Positions 12,333 through 20,774 of a stretch of DNA of 64,000 nucleotides are shown piece by piece. A model generated the notes under the pieces. It was not told the DNA's origin. It was given only the letters and a program-made list of their open reading frames with translations, and did no database searches. This DNA comes from Lepas anatifera (lineage: Eukaryota; Arthropoda; Thecostraca; Lepadidae), in contig JAOTON010001066.1 of assembly GCA_034440635.1 (NCBI GenBank), positions 372,001 to 436,000 of the forward strand, written 5' to 3'. Position 1 is the stretch's first letter. Every line of letters begins with the position of its first letter. The position numbers and the translations under genes were made by a program.

Positions 12333-12824
12333 CATAGGCAGTTCCATCAGGCGGGAAAAGAGGGGCACGTTCTCCCGCTCAGCCCTCGGCGCCCCCTCCC
12401 CATCAAACCTTGGCGCCCCCCATCGACCCTCGGCGACCCCCTGATCGACCCTTGGCGCAACCCCCCATTAACCCTTGACGCAACCCCCCATTAACCCTTG
12501 GCGCCACTTGAAATGGTCACGGCGCCCCTAATATGTCGCTTCCCGCCGCCCACCCCACCCCCCGATGCGAAAATCCGATAAGATTTTGCGCCCACCTAAT
12601 ATTTGTTTCCTAGGGTTTCAAGCTCTTCCCTCAAGATATCAGAGTGCATGCAGTAAAAACATACGGAGGAGACTTTTCGAAGGCGATGGCGGCGAGATGC
12701 TGGAGCCCCTAGCCCCCCAAATAAGTCCTGGATGTGAGAATTGGCCACTCTGTGATAGACTTTGGCACCCCCTGCTCGGATGACGCCCCCTCCCCTTTCG
12801 AATATAAACTTGGATCCGCCTATG
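12333..12824 (-). mobile_element. hAT-like MITE family A, long degenerate copy
   Basis: It starts with CATAGGC and ends with GGATCCGCCTATG, the family termini, and is full of GGCGCCCC motifs and repeated CCCCATTAACCCTTGGCGC units. The target duplication is not recognisable, so this is an old or rearranged copy. Confidence 0.45.
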
Positions 12825-12886
12825 CATCCTTCTACTCCTTTGAGCCTGCTTCTTGCAGGGATAGGCCTTTATCCTTGAGACGCTAT

Positions 12887-13148
12887 CATAGGCGGATCCA
12901 GGATTGCCGATTGGGGGACACTTTCCCAGAGGCGTCATTCTTTACCGGAGAACCCTATCGGATGGGCGCAAAATCTTATCGGTGGGAGCCGATTTTCGCA
13001 TCCTGGGGGGGTGGGAAGCGACATTTCAGGGGGCGCCGTGACCATTTCAGGGGGCGCCGAGGGTCGATCGGGGGGGGCACGAACTCCCTTTGCCCCCTGG
13101 ATCCGCCTATGGGGCACGTGCCCACTTCGCCCCCTGAATCCGCCTATG
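12887..13148 (+). mobile_element. hAT-like MITE family A
   Basis: The left end is CATAGGCGGATCCAGG. The interior GGGCGCC-rich sequence includes GGTGGGAAGCGACATTTCAG, typical of the family. Two right-end-like sequences (CGCCTATG at about 13111 and 13148) suggest a duplicated or hybrid end. The flanking 8-mers do not match well. Confidence 0.55.
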
Positions 13149-13610
13149 ACCGCCATTCATATTTCGTCCGGAAACTAACATATTGAAATAATTCGGTAGA
13201 TATACGCCTTTTTCGTTTCAAGCTGTCTGAAATTCCAGTTTGAATATACGATGGAAAATGCGTTTCCAAATATGGGTCATTGTTCCCATTGTTGGGAACG
13301 TAGCCATTCTTGGGAACGCTGACCACAGTTTACCCCACTGGTCCCCTCGTCAGCCCCTCAAACGAACATGCTGGGTGCGCTCCTGATCATATCACTAAGC
13401 TAGCTACTGCATTTGGAGAACTTTGCTTATAGCGGCAGGGTAATATAAATATTTCCAATGAGAATGTGGTACCACTTTAATCAGCAGGACTCACTCTATA
13501 ACATATCGGCGACTCCAATGTGAAATCCAAAAACTTACCTTGTTTTTCAATAAATAACGTATATCGGAAGGGCGCACGGCTGCCGGCCGGGCACTAACCA
13601 GCAGAAGCGG

Positions 13611-13876
13611 GCGAAGCGGGAGGAAGCTGGCGGATGAACACCAACTAGAGATGCAATATTAAAAGCCGGTGAAAGTCCAATGGGGAGAAAAGAGGGGGAA
13701 GGCTAGAGAATCGGGACAGGTGGCGAGCGAAGCTCGCAGACATGCGAGCGAAGCGAGCATCAGGTGAGTTCCTGGGGAGGCCACGGCATTCGCCGGCGGA
13801 GCCGGCGATGCCGCTGCCGACGCAGGCGATAGTTAGCACCACAGGTTAGGCCGCCGGAGGCCGGCTCGCTAAATCG
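13611..13876. repeat. GC-rich mini-hairpin block, copy 2
   Basis: The block contains GCGAAGC at 13611-13617, 13727-13733 and 13748-13754. It has a GCGAGC-GAA-GCTCGC hairpin at about 13724-13736, and CGCCGGC-GGA-GCCGGCG at about 13791. It ends CTCGCTAAATCGA directly before the TTAGG tract, as the block at 7430-7620 ends GTCGCTAAATCGA near GGTTAGGT. Confidence 0.55.
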
Positions 13877-14283
13877 AGGTTAGGTTAGGTTAGGTTAGGT
13901 TAGGCTAGGTTAGGTTAGGTTAGGTTAGGCTAGGCTAGGTTAGGTTAGGTTAGGTTAGGTTAGTTTAGGTTAGGTTAGGTTAGGTTAGGTTAGGTTAGGT
14001 TCATAGGCGGATCCAGGATTGCCCATCGGGGGGCACCTTCCGGGGGGCGCCATCCGGACCGGGGAGGGGCGCCATCCGGACCAGGGGGCGCCACTTATGA
14101 CCGGCAAAAGCTATCAGGTGGGCGCCAAATCCTATCGGTGGGCGCCGACTTTCGCATCCTGGGGGGTGGGAAACGACATTTCAGGGGGGCGCCATCGACC
14201 TTTCAGGGGGCGCCGAGGGTCGATGGGGGGCAAGTGCCCCCCTTGCCCCTGGATCCGCCTATGGTTAGGTTAGGTTAGGTTAC
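13877..14283. repeat. Interstitial TTAGG telomere-like tract, interrupted
   Basis: About 125 bp of GGTTA/TTAGG pentamers, mostly perfect with a few TTAGGC and TAGTTT variants, run to 14001 and resume at 14264-14283. They then grade into GTCAG repeats. TTAGG is the ancestral arthropod telomere motif. The interruption is a hAT-like element (14002-14263). Transposon DNA and genes on both sides show this is interstitial, not a chromosome end. Confidence 0.85.
14002..14263 (+). mobile_element. hAT-like MITE family A inside TTAGG tract
   Basis: The ends CATAGGCGGATCCAGG and CCTGGATCCGCCTATG form a near-perfect inverted repeat. The flanks are GTTAGGTT on each side (13994-14001 and 14264-14271). This fits an 8-bp target duplication, though in periodic DNA a 3-bp one is equally possible. 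It encodes no transposase. Confidence 0.78.
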
Positions 14284-15457
14284 GTCAGGTCAGGTCAGGT
14301 CAGATTTAGGTTAGACTTTTCTTCCTCTGCCATTGCTAGATCTTCGCCGTCTCTACATACCATCACACACTGAACTTGATCCGCACATTTCAGACAGTTT
14401 GAGCGTATGAAATAGTACCGCAGCGGTTCGTAAAAATACGTAATTTGAAAGATATATCAGTAATTGTAGCATAAACAATTCCAAAAAAAATATTGTTGAA
14501 CACTTTCTTCTTTATAGTTATCGTATATAACATTTTCTTCCCGAAAATATTTACTTTTTAACATTACCAGCTGCGCAGAAGACGTAAATAACAAAATCGT
14601 CATTCATTACTACGCTTTGATCAGCGCTGTTACCGTGAATATGCCGCGATTTCTCCGGGCAATTTAAAGCGTGTTTTCAATGATTTGACACTGGTAAGTG
14701 TGCTAAATACTGGAAATATGTTCCATACTTTCCTAAAAATGCGTTAGAATGTCACCGTTTCTATAGGAAATTTTTCAGAGCGATGGCCGCCTTTAGCAAA
14801 GTACTCCCTGCATTTTAGCAGTAATAGCCAGTTTTATTAAACGTAAGGCCATAGGGGTCAATTGTAACATTTTTACATTTGACCCCAAGAGAAATGTTCC
14901 AATTGTACCCATCGCAACGCGCAATTTTTAAACCAAATTGCCGCTCAACGAGCTGGCCTAGGCGGCAGATTCTGTGCTCATTTCTTAGCTAATTTAACAC
15001 TCTTTATGCACTGAAACTGTTTCCGCTGTACCTTATCATACCCATCAATAAGCTAATCATCTTTAAATATTTCAAAAGTTACAAAACAACCCCAAAAACA
15101 CATAATTTTGAACATCGTCTGACTTACCCGCCGCACCGGGTTGAAACTTGAAAACGAAAAGGCAGCAGCTGATTGCGCATTTCCGGTTGCGCCATCCATT
15201 GATTAGTTTAGACAATATGGCCAGTGTTACAATTTCCCCGTGTTACATTTGACCCCAGTCTCCCCTACCATACGCGCGTCGGAAAAGGGGGCCAGGGGGC
15301 CTGGCCCCCCTCCACTTTTTGGCCAAAAATTTCCTGATCTCAGTCAAAATGAGAGAAAACCGGACATTCTTATATCCAGCCGCTGCGGGAGGCAACGAAG
15401 AGCCCAAATTCGAACAGTTTTTGATCCTGACGTTGAAAGTTTTCTGTCAGCATCAGG
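14284..15457. other. Remainder of TA element and spacer, no gene
   Basis: AT-rich DNA of the 5.2-kb TA element up to 15265, then a short GGGGGCCAGGGGGCCTGG-rich stretch of repeat type. No coding gene recognised. Confidence 0.45.
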
Positions 15458-15700
15458 CATAGGCGGATCCAGGGGGCAAGGGGGCACGTGCCCCCCGATC
15501 GACCCTCGGCACCCCCTGAAAGGTCGATGGTGCCTCCTGAAATGTCGCTTCCCACCCCCCCAGGATGCGAAAGTCGGCGCCCACCGATAGAATTTGGCGC
15601 CCACCCCTGATAGCTTTTGCCGGTCATAAGTGGCGCCCCCTGGTCCGGATGGCGCCCCCGGGAAGGTGCCCCCCGATCGGCAATCCTGGATCCGCCTATG
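15458..15700 (-). mobile_element. hAT-like MITE family A with perfect 8-bp TSD
   Basis: The termini CATAGGCGGATCCAGG and CCTGGATCCGCCTATG enclose 243 bp of GGCGCC-rich sequence. It is flanked by GCATCAGG on both sides (15450-15457 and 15701-15708). The exact 8-bp duplication is the hAT signature and fixes the ends to the base. Confidence 0.88.
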
Positions 15701-15933
15701 GCATCAGGTTGAAGTTTGGCTGCCACCCCCCCCACTTTTGTGCCGGTGGTGACACTTATGTCCCCTACCAACCTTACGGCGTATTTTCCTCTGCAACCCT
15801 GATTTTAGGTAAATCTGTTGAGAAAATCAGAAGACATCAAATAATTTGTTGAAAGAACATGCATTTATGTGATCAACGCCGGCCCCGATGCATTTATACA
15901 GCATTGAACTATGACTTTCACAAATATTCCAAC

Positions 15934-16516
15934 CAGTGGCGGATCTAGGGGGGCACCTTCCCGGGGGGCGCCATCCGGACCAGGGGGCGCCACTTATGAC
16001 CGGTAAAAGCTATCAGGTGGGCGCCAAATCCTATCGGTGGGCGCCGACTTTCGCATCCTGAGGGGAGGGTGGGAAGCGACATTTCAGAGGGGCGCCATCG
16101 ACCTTTCAGGGGGCGCCGAGGGTCGATCGGGGGGCACGTGCCCCCTTGCCATCCTGGATCCGCCTATGCCCCCAAACGGAAAAGTTCGGGGCAAAACTAT
16201 GTTTTTGCCCCCCCAAAGCGATCGACCTCCTTTTTCCCCGACTCCTTTTTAGCTTGTAAGCAAGATTTTGGTGCGTCAACTTTCAACTTCAAACATAATT
16301 AGTGAAGTTCAGTGTAAATATTGGGGCTTGGATGGGAAGAAAAGTATGTTGAGCCCATATTTTTCACCCCGTGTCGCTTTTTTTGCTTTTCGTCTCCAGT
16401 TCCGAAAATCCTATGGAAAAGGCATATTGTAGCGCAATTTTTCACTGCGTGACGTTTTTTTTTGCTTTTCGACTTTGGTTTGCCCCTCCCAAACCAACCG
16501 GCTAGATCCGCCACTG
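15934..16516. mobile_element. Composite hAT-like element (families A and B)
   Basis: The outer termini CAGTGGCGGATCTAG and CTAGATCCGCCACTG are flanked by ATTCCAAC and GTTCCAAC, 7 of 8 matching. The left 235 bp is a family A interior ending CCTATG at 16168. The right part is homologous to the family B element at 39147-39471, for example GGTTTGGGAGGGGCAAACC in reverse. It is therefore a hybrid, formed by nesting or exchange between related termini. Confidence 0.65.
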
Positions 16517-16699
16517 GTTCCAACACACATAAATCAACAATAAAATACAAAACCGAAGTCATTTATCGCTTCTCGATCAAAATTTTAGATAGGTACCTAC
16601 TATATCACGTAAATTCAAACAGGTATCAGCACCCACACGCTGATAACCTGGCTGCTTATAAAAAAATGCAAAAGAAACGTCGAGTACGATCATGCACAG

Positions 16700-16944
16700 T
16701 TCCAGGGGGCAAAGACCCCCCAATCGACCCTCGGCGCCGTCTGAAATTGGCTGAAATGGTCACGGCACCCCTCGGAAAGATCGATGGTGCCCCCTGAAAT
16801 TCCTCCCCTAGGATGCGAAAATCGACACCCACCGATAGGATTTTTAGTCCACCTGATAAGTTTTCCCAGTCAAAGTGGCGCCCCCTGGTCCGAATGCCTC
16901 CCCGGAAGGTGCCCCCCCCACTGGCAATTCTGGATCCGCCTATA
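16700..16944 (-). mobile_element. hAT-like MITE family A, left end lost
   Basis: The interior is family A (TCGACCCTCGGCGCC, GTGGCGCCCCCTGGTCCG) and the right end GGATCCGCCTATA is mutated. The left terminal CATAGGCGGA is missing, replaced by unrelated sequence before TTCCAGGGGGC. Confidence 0.6.
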
Positions 16945-17025
16945 AGTAGCATGAATCCGTACTAGTGCGCGACCACTGAATTCAAATACCAGAAGCTTGG
17001 ACGTTTCGAAAACAGCAGAACAGAT

Positions 17026-17298
17026 CATAGGCGGATCCAGGGGGTGGGGCAAGGGGGGGCACGTTCCCCCCGATCGACTCTCGGCGCCCCCTGAAATGGT
17101 CACGGCGCCCCCTGAAAGGTCGATGGCGCCCCCCTGAAATGTCGCTTCCCACCCCCTCCCCCAGGATGTAAAAATCGGCGCCCATCGATACGATTTGGCG
17201 CCCACCTAATAGGTTTTACCGGTCAAAAGTGGCGCCCCCTGGTCCGGATGGCGCCCCCCCGAAGGTGCCCCCGATCGGCAATCCTGGATCCGCGTATG
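17026..17298 (-). mobile_element. hAT-like MITE family A with perfect 8-bp TSD
   Basis: It starts CATAGGCGGATCCAGG and ends CCTGGATCCGCGTATG. GAACAGAT occurs at 17018-17025 and again at 17299-17306. It is 273 bp long with no coding capacity. Confidence 0.88.
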
Positions 17299-18448
17299 GA
17301 ACAGATACTTTCGACGTCAAGTTAAATAAAATTATGTCAATTTAGCTTACCAAACCGTTGGAGGCACAAACCAAATACAAAGACACATTCGTAGAAAACA
17401 AATCAATGTGAAAACTTTCAGTTCCCCTGGATTGAAATAAATCCAAATTTCGGCTTAAACATTTTCTAACGATGCGTCAAAATGAGAGATTGGCTTTTAT
17501 TGGTACTCCGCCGTGGGCTCAGCTTGACTTTCTCTTCTGTCAATCTTCCGTCGAATTTGCGGGGAATGAAAAAGCTCATCAGTCCCACAATTTGCTTGCA
17601 AACAACGCTGTGAGATGAATTGGAGGACACATTTTCCACACTCAACTATCATTGTGAATAAAATCAAACTAGCCTATCCAATTCATGCGGAGTAGTACTC
17701 AAGTCGCAACTGCACTGGATCCGGATAGCCCAATGTTGTATGAGGTTTGCAGCTTCTCGTGTCGTTCCTGTACCAATATACATCATCCGTTCTTCCTTAT
17801 TCTGCAGCAATTCGTAACTTACATTGTCAACATGCGCACTCTGACCTAGGCCTATGTACCGTTTACCACTTGGCTAGATTTCTCAGGACTCAAAGCATTC
17901 TCACCTCAGTGACGCAGTCCTGCCGCCTTCAGCTTCAAACTGCTACTGGCTGGCCGTCAACGCCCAACCAGACTTCACCACACAAAAGACTGCCGGCCCC
18001 TCCCCTCCGCTTCCCGCGGCACGGTTGGGCGCGAGGGGGGAGACGGCCGGCACGGTGGGGCGCCAGGGGAAGACGGCCGGCTCGGGTGCGAGGGGGAAGG
18101 CGGCCCGGGAAGCGCGCTCCCGCGGCGAGGAAGGGGTGGAGACGCGGTGCGACGGATTATGCCCGTGAACTCCCCAGCATGTTTCGATTGCAGTTCCTTT
18201 TTATAGACTGAGTACGATTTGTGGACAGATAACTGCTCGTTGAGACGTACACATAGTTCCGCTGAGTCCATGAAAACCATGGAGTTGTAAGCCAGCCGCC
18301 TGTAGTGAAAAAAGAATACATAAAACTTAGCTCTCTTTCCACTTCCTTCCCTTGCTACGTCACTTGCCATGTTTCCAGTTACATTGCAATTCATAGCGTC
18401 CTTGGAAATGCTGTCAGGTAGAAAATATATTTCAAATGTCTCCTGAAT
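17299..18448. other. Intergenic, no recognised gene
   Basis: The stretch holds a GC-rich segment around 17990-18150 (many GGCGAGGGGG-type motifs) with open frames on both strands, but no recognisable protein or splice structure. Confidence 0.4.
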
Positions 18449-19535
18449 CAGCCGCGTAACGGGGGCGGCGCCCCGAAAAGGGCCCCAGCGACAGCGCCAA
18501 AAGGGCCCTGATGGGCCAAAAGGACCCTGCTTGTTACAGAATAGAGTACTGAAGAGGGCTTAACACGCGCATTGACGGGGGTCTGAGCCACCTTCGCATT
18601 GACGGGGGCGGGTACCCGCCCCCTAAGATCTCGAGAACCACGGTAGGTAGCGAAAAACGGTAAACGGAGTTGGGCTGCCCATCCACTTCTCCATCGAAAA
18701 CATATGAACCATTTTTTTTGTCAGGTCACATTTAAGGTCACGAGAGGTCAAAACATGTCCGTCATAGGGATAATATGTAAAATTCAGTTTTTCGGCCATT
18801 ACATCTGAACAAGTAAAGATAGAGCAAAACGACTTGAACTATATGAATCCTCTTAGCAAGCCGAATCGAATGATATATAATTTGACCTTGCTAGGTCAAA
18901 TCAAGGATTTGACCTGACCTGAGGTCAGGTCAGGGTCAAATTATATAAAATGCATATCATTAGAACTGCAAAGCCCAGGCCAGTCTAATGCAGCTAAAAT
19001 AAATGCTCTATCACCATCCGTTACTGAGTTATTCCGTAAAAACCATTTTTTCCATGTATTTCCAATGGAGAGGTCATGCCTCGTACCTGACCTTAGGTCA
19101 TCGATATCAAAAATACCGGAACATATGTTAGAGAACTCGGTGGGGCCATTATGTGATATGAGTTTCAATCGGATAAGTTCACCCTGCTCCGACTTATGCT
19201 ATCTTAAACTTTTTTTTGAGGTCGGGTCACTTGATCTGTACTGGTGACCTGACCTGAGATGACCTAACCTTAAAATTTTCACAGAAGTTGTAAAAATGAT
19301 GAGGGAAAAGGGATACCAAGTACGGCGGCGCTACGCGCCGCCGTTTTTCTACTATCTCCGAAAAACCCGAGGGGGGCGGGTACCCGCCCCCGTCAATGCG
19401 CGTGTTAAGAGGGCCCTGTCTGGTATGAAATTTAAAACTTGGCCACAGAGCATAGTGCGGGCGAGCCACGCTTCGCGCGGCTCATGTCCTCAGGGGGGAG
19501 CGGCTGTCACTGCCGCCCCCTTGGCTACGCCCCTG
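18449..19535. mobile_element. hAT-like element with AGGTCA-rich core
   Basis: It is flanked by TCCTGAAT on both sides (18441-18448 and 19536-19543), a perfect 8-bp duplication. The ends CAGCCGCGTAACGGGGGCGG and, reversed, CAGGGGCGTAGCCAAGGGGG are diverged inverted repeats. Inner inverted arms share TTAACACGCGCATTGACGGG (18560s and 19380s). The core 18720-19265 is packed with AGGTCA/TGACCT hexamers, including a near-perfect palindrome around 18908-18940. There is no transposase frame, so it is non-autonomous. Confidence 0.8.
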
Positions 19536-19543
19536 TCCTGAAT

Positions 19544-20402
19544 CCTTTTCATTACATAAAAACAAAGAATGGTAAAACACATTTGGAACCATCGAGGGCA
19601 CCGAAAAACGACAAATGGTAAAGAATATTTGGAACCATCGTGGGCACTGGTCGTCATTACAGCGCAGATTCCAGTCCCACTGGCAATTTCAAACCAATTC
19701 AAATGGTCATGGCGCCTATCAGATCCCATTTCATACCTTTTTAACCATTTTAAACCAATAGCCAACCCTAATGTTTTCAAAGATATTTTTACTGAGCAGG
19801 GAGAGGTAATCTTGGTTGCTGGACCAGCATATTTGTTATCTTTGAGAAAAAACTAACGAGGTGACTCACCACCACCTTCATATACGTGCACACAGGTGAT
19901 AGGGAGAAAATCCACATACCCCGAGTCCCAAAGTTTGGAGGGGGAGGAGTCTCCCGATACTCGAGCTTGGAGGTGCGTCCCGCGATCCCCCCGCTTTCGG
20001 CGACCACGGGTACTTGTGGGTGCACCGGCGAAAATAAACTGGTTGTTTGAGGGGAACAGATCAAAATTTGTCAATTTCTGCTGTAGAAAAACGCAAAACA
20101 TCAGGGCCGTGCGATGCCTCTCTCCTGGTTCAGCCAGTACGTGTGGAAATAGCAAGGGAAGGAAAAGGCGGTTCAACGATTTTATACGGAAGCATGAGTG
20201 AGTGACGTTCCATACGACACACATTAGTCCTATTGAGCCTCCCAACCCGTTTGCTGCCGCCAGACATTTCGGGCGTTCCATGGCAAAAAAAATCGACCAG
20301 GCAAACGATGTTTTCCAAATGTGGTCAGTGGATTACCTATAGGGAAAATGTTTCCCTGTGCCTGCGCCTCTGGATGACATCAATTCTATTTTGCGTTCTC
20401 TA
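19544..20402. other. Intergenic, no recognised gene
   Basis: Sequence between the hAT element and the 3' end of DDX47. No gene recognised. The direct repeat TTTGGAACCATCG...GGGCAC occurs at about 19580 and 19628. Confidence 0.4.
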
Positions 20403-20408
20403 TTTAAT
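20403..20408 (-). terminator. Possible DDX47 poly(A) signal ATTAAA
   Basis: ATTAAA on the minus strand lies about 190 bp beyond the DDX47 stop codon. It is a common variant signal, but no transcript evidence is available. Confidence 0.35.
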
Positions 20409-20594
20409 CTGTCTAATCAGAGTAACGTCATGCGCGCGAAAAACCGCCGCCCGGCACGCCCCATCGATAGCCGACTGGGCCAACCGCACTTCGACAACGG
20501 AACGGTTCTCCTAACACTTCTCGCAATCTGTACCTCATCCAACTTCAATCTCAGTACCGCAATCAGACACCGGCGTGTGTTTCGTGTTCATGTA

Positions 20595-20774
20595 TTACTT
20601 CCGGCGACCGCGGCCGCGACCCCTGCCACCGCCACCTCCTCCGCGTCCTCTGTTCTTGCCCTGCAGCCGCCTCCGCATTCCAGTGTCGGCCTCGTCTTCC
20701 GCATCCTCATCGTCATCGCCGGGTTTCCGCTTCCGCTTCCGGCTCGTGTCTTTGTCTCCCAGAGATCTCAACTC
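20595..20774 (-). CDS. DDX47: DDX47 coding exon 10 and stop
   Basis: [19 protein letters not shown], an acidic stretch, then a Gly/Arg-rich tail [17 protein letters not shown] and TAA. The basic tail is longer in Gly/Arg than the KKRKGR end of human DDX47 and fits an RNA-binding or nucleolar role. Confidence 0.88.
   Translation of the reverse strand, partial: ELRSLGDKDTSRKRKRKPGDDDEDAEDEADTGMRRRLQGKNRGRGGGGGGRGRGRGRRK

Larger units (their letters stand above)
11700..13340. mobile_element. Non-autonomous element with ~85-bp inverted ends
   Basis: The left arm begins CAGTGGGGGAAACTGTGGTC and continues through GCGTTCCCAAGAATAGCTAC. The right arm, read on the minus strand, begins CAGTGGGGTAAACTGTGGTC and continues through GCGTTCCCAAGAATGGCTAC. 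The arms match with few mismatches for about 85 bp. Motifs of the type TGGGAAC recur inside the arms. The centre holds two copies of the hAT-like family A (12333-12824 and 12887-13148). A target duplication could not be fixed (GTCC on both sides is possible). Confidence 0.6.
10073..15265. mobile_element. TA-flanked DNA transposon, 5.2 kb, nested
   Basis: The left end GGGGAGACTGGGGTCAATTG and the reverse complement of the right end GGGGAGACTGGGGTCAAATG match over about 25 bp and each is flanked by TA. Internal GGGGTCAATTGTAACA-type motifs recur near both ends (about 10240-10315 and 14850-14910), as subterminal repeats do. No transposase frame is visible, so it is non-autonomous. It hosts later insertions: a TTAA element, a 1.6-kb foldback element, hAT elements and the telomeric tract. 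The superfamily is not certain; TA duplication fits Tc1/mariner-type or similar. Confidence 0.6.

Noticed and set aside
13877..14283. TTAGG tract as a true chromosome end
   Set aside because: Transposon DNA and single-copy genes flank it on both sides, so it is interstitial.
17975..18394. GC-rich open frames on both strands as a candidate gene
   Set aside because: Composition-driven, no recognisable domain or splice context.
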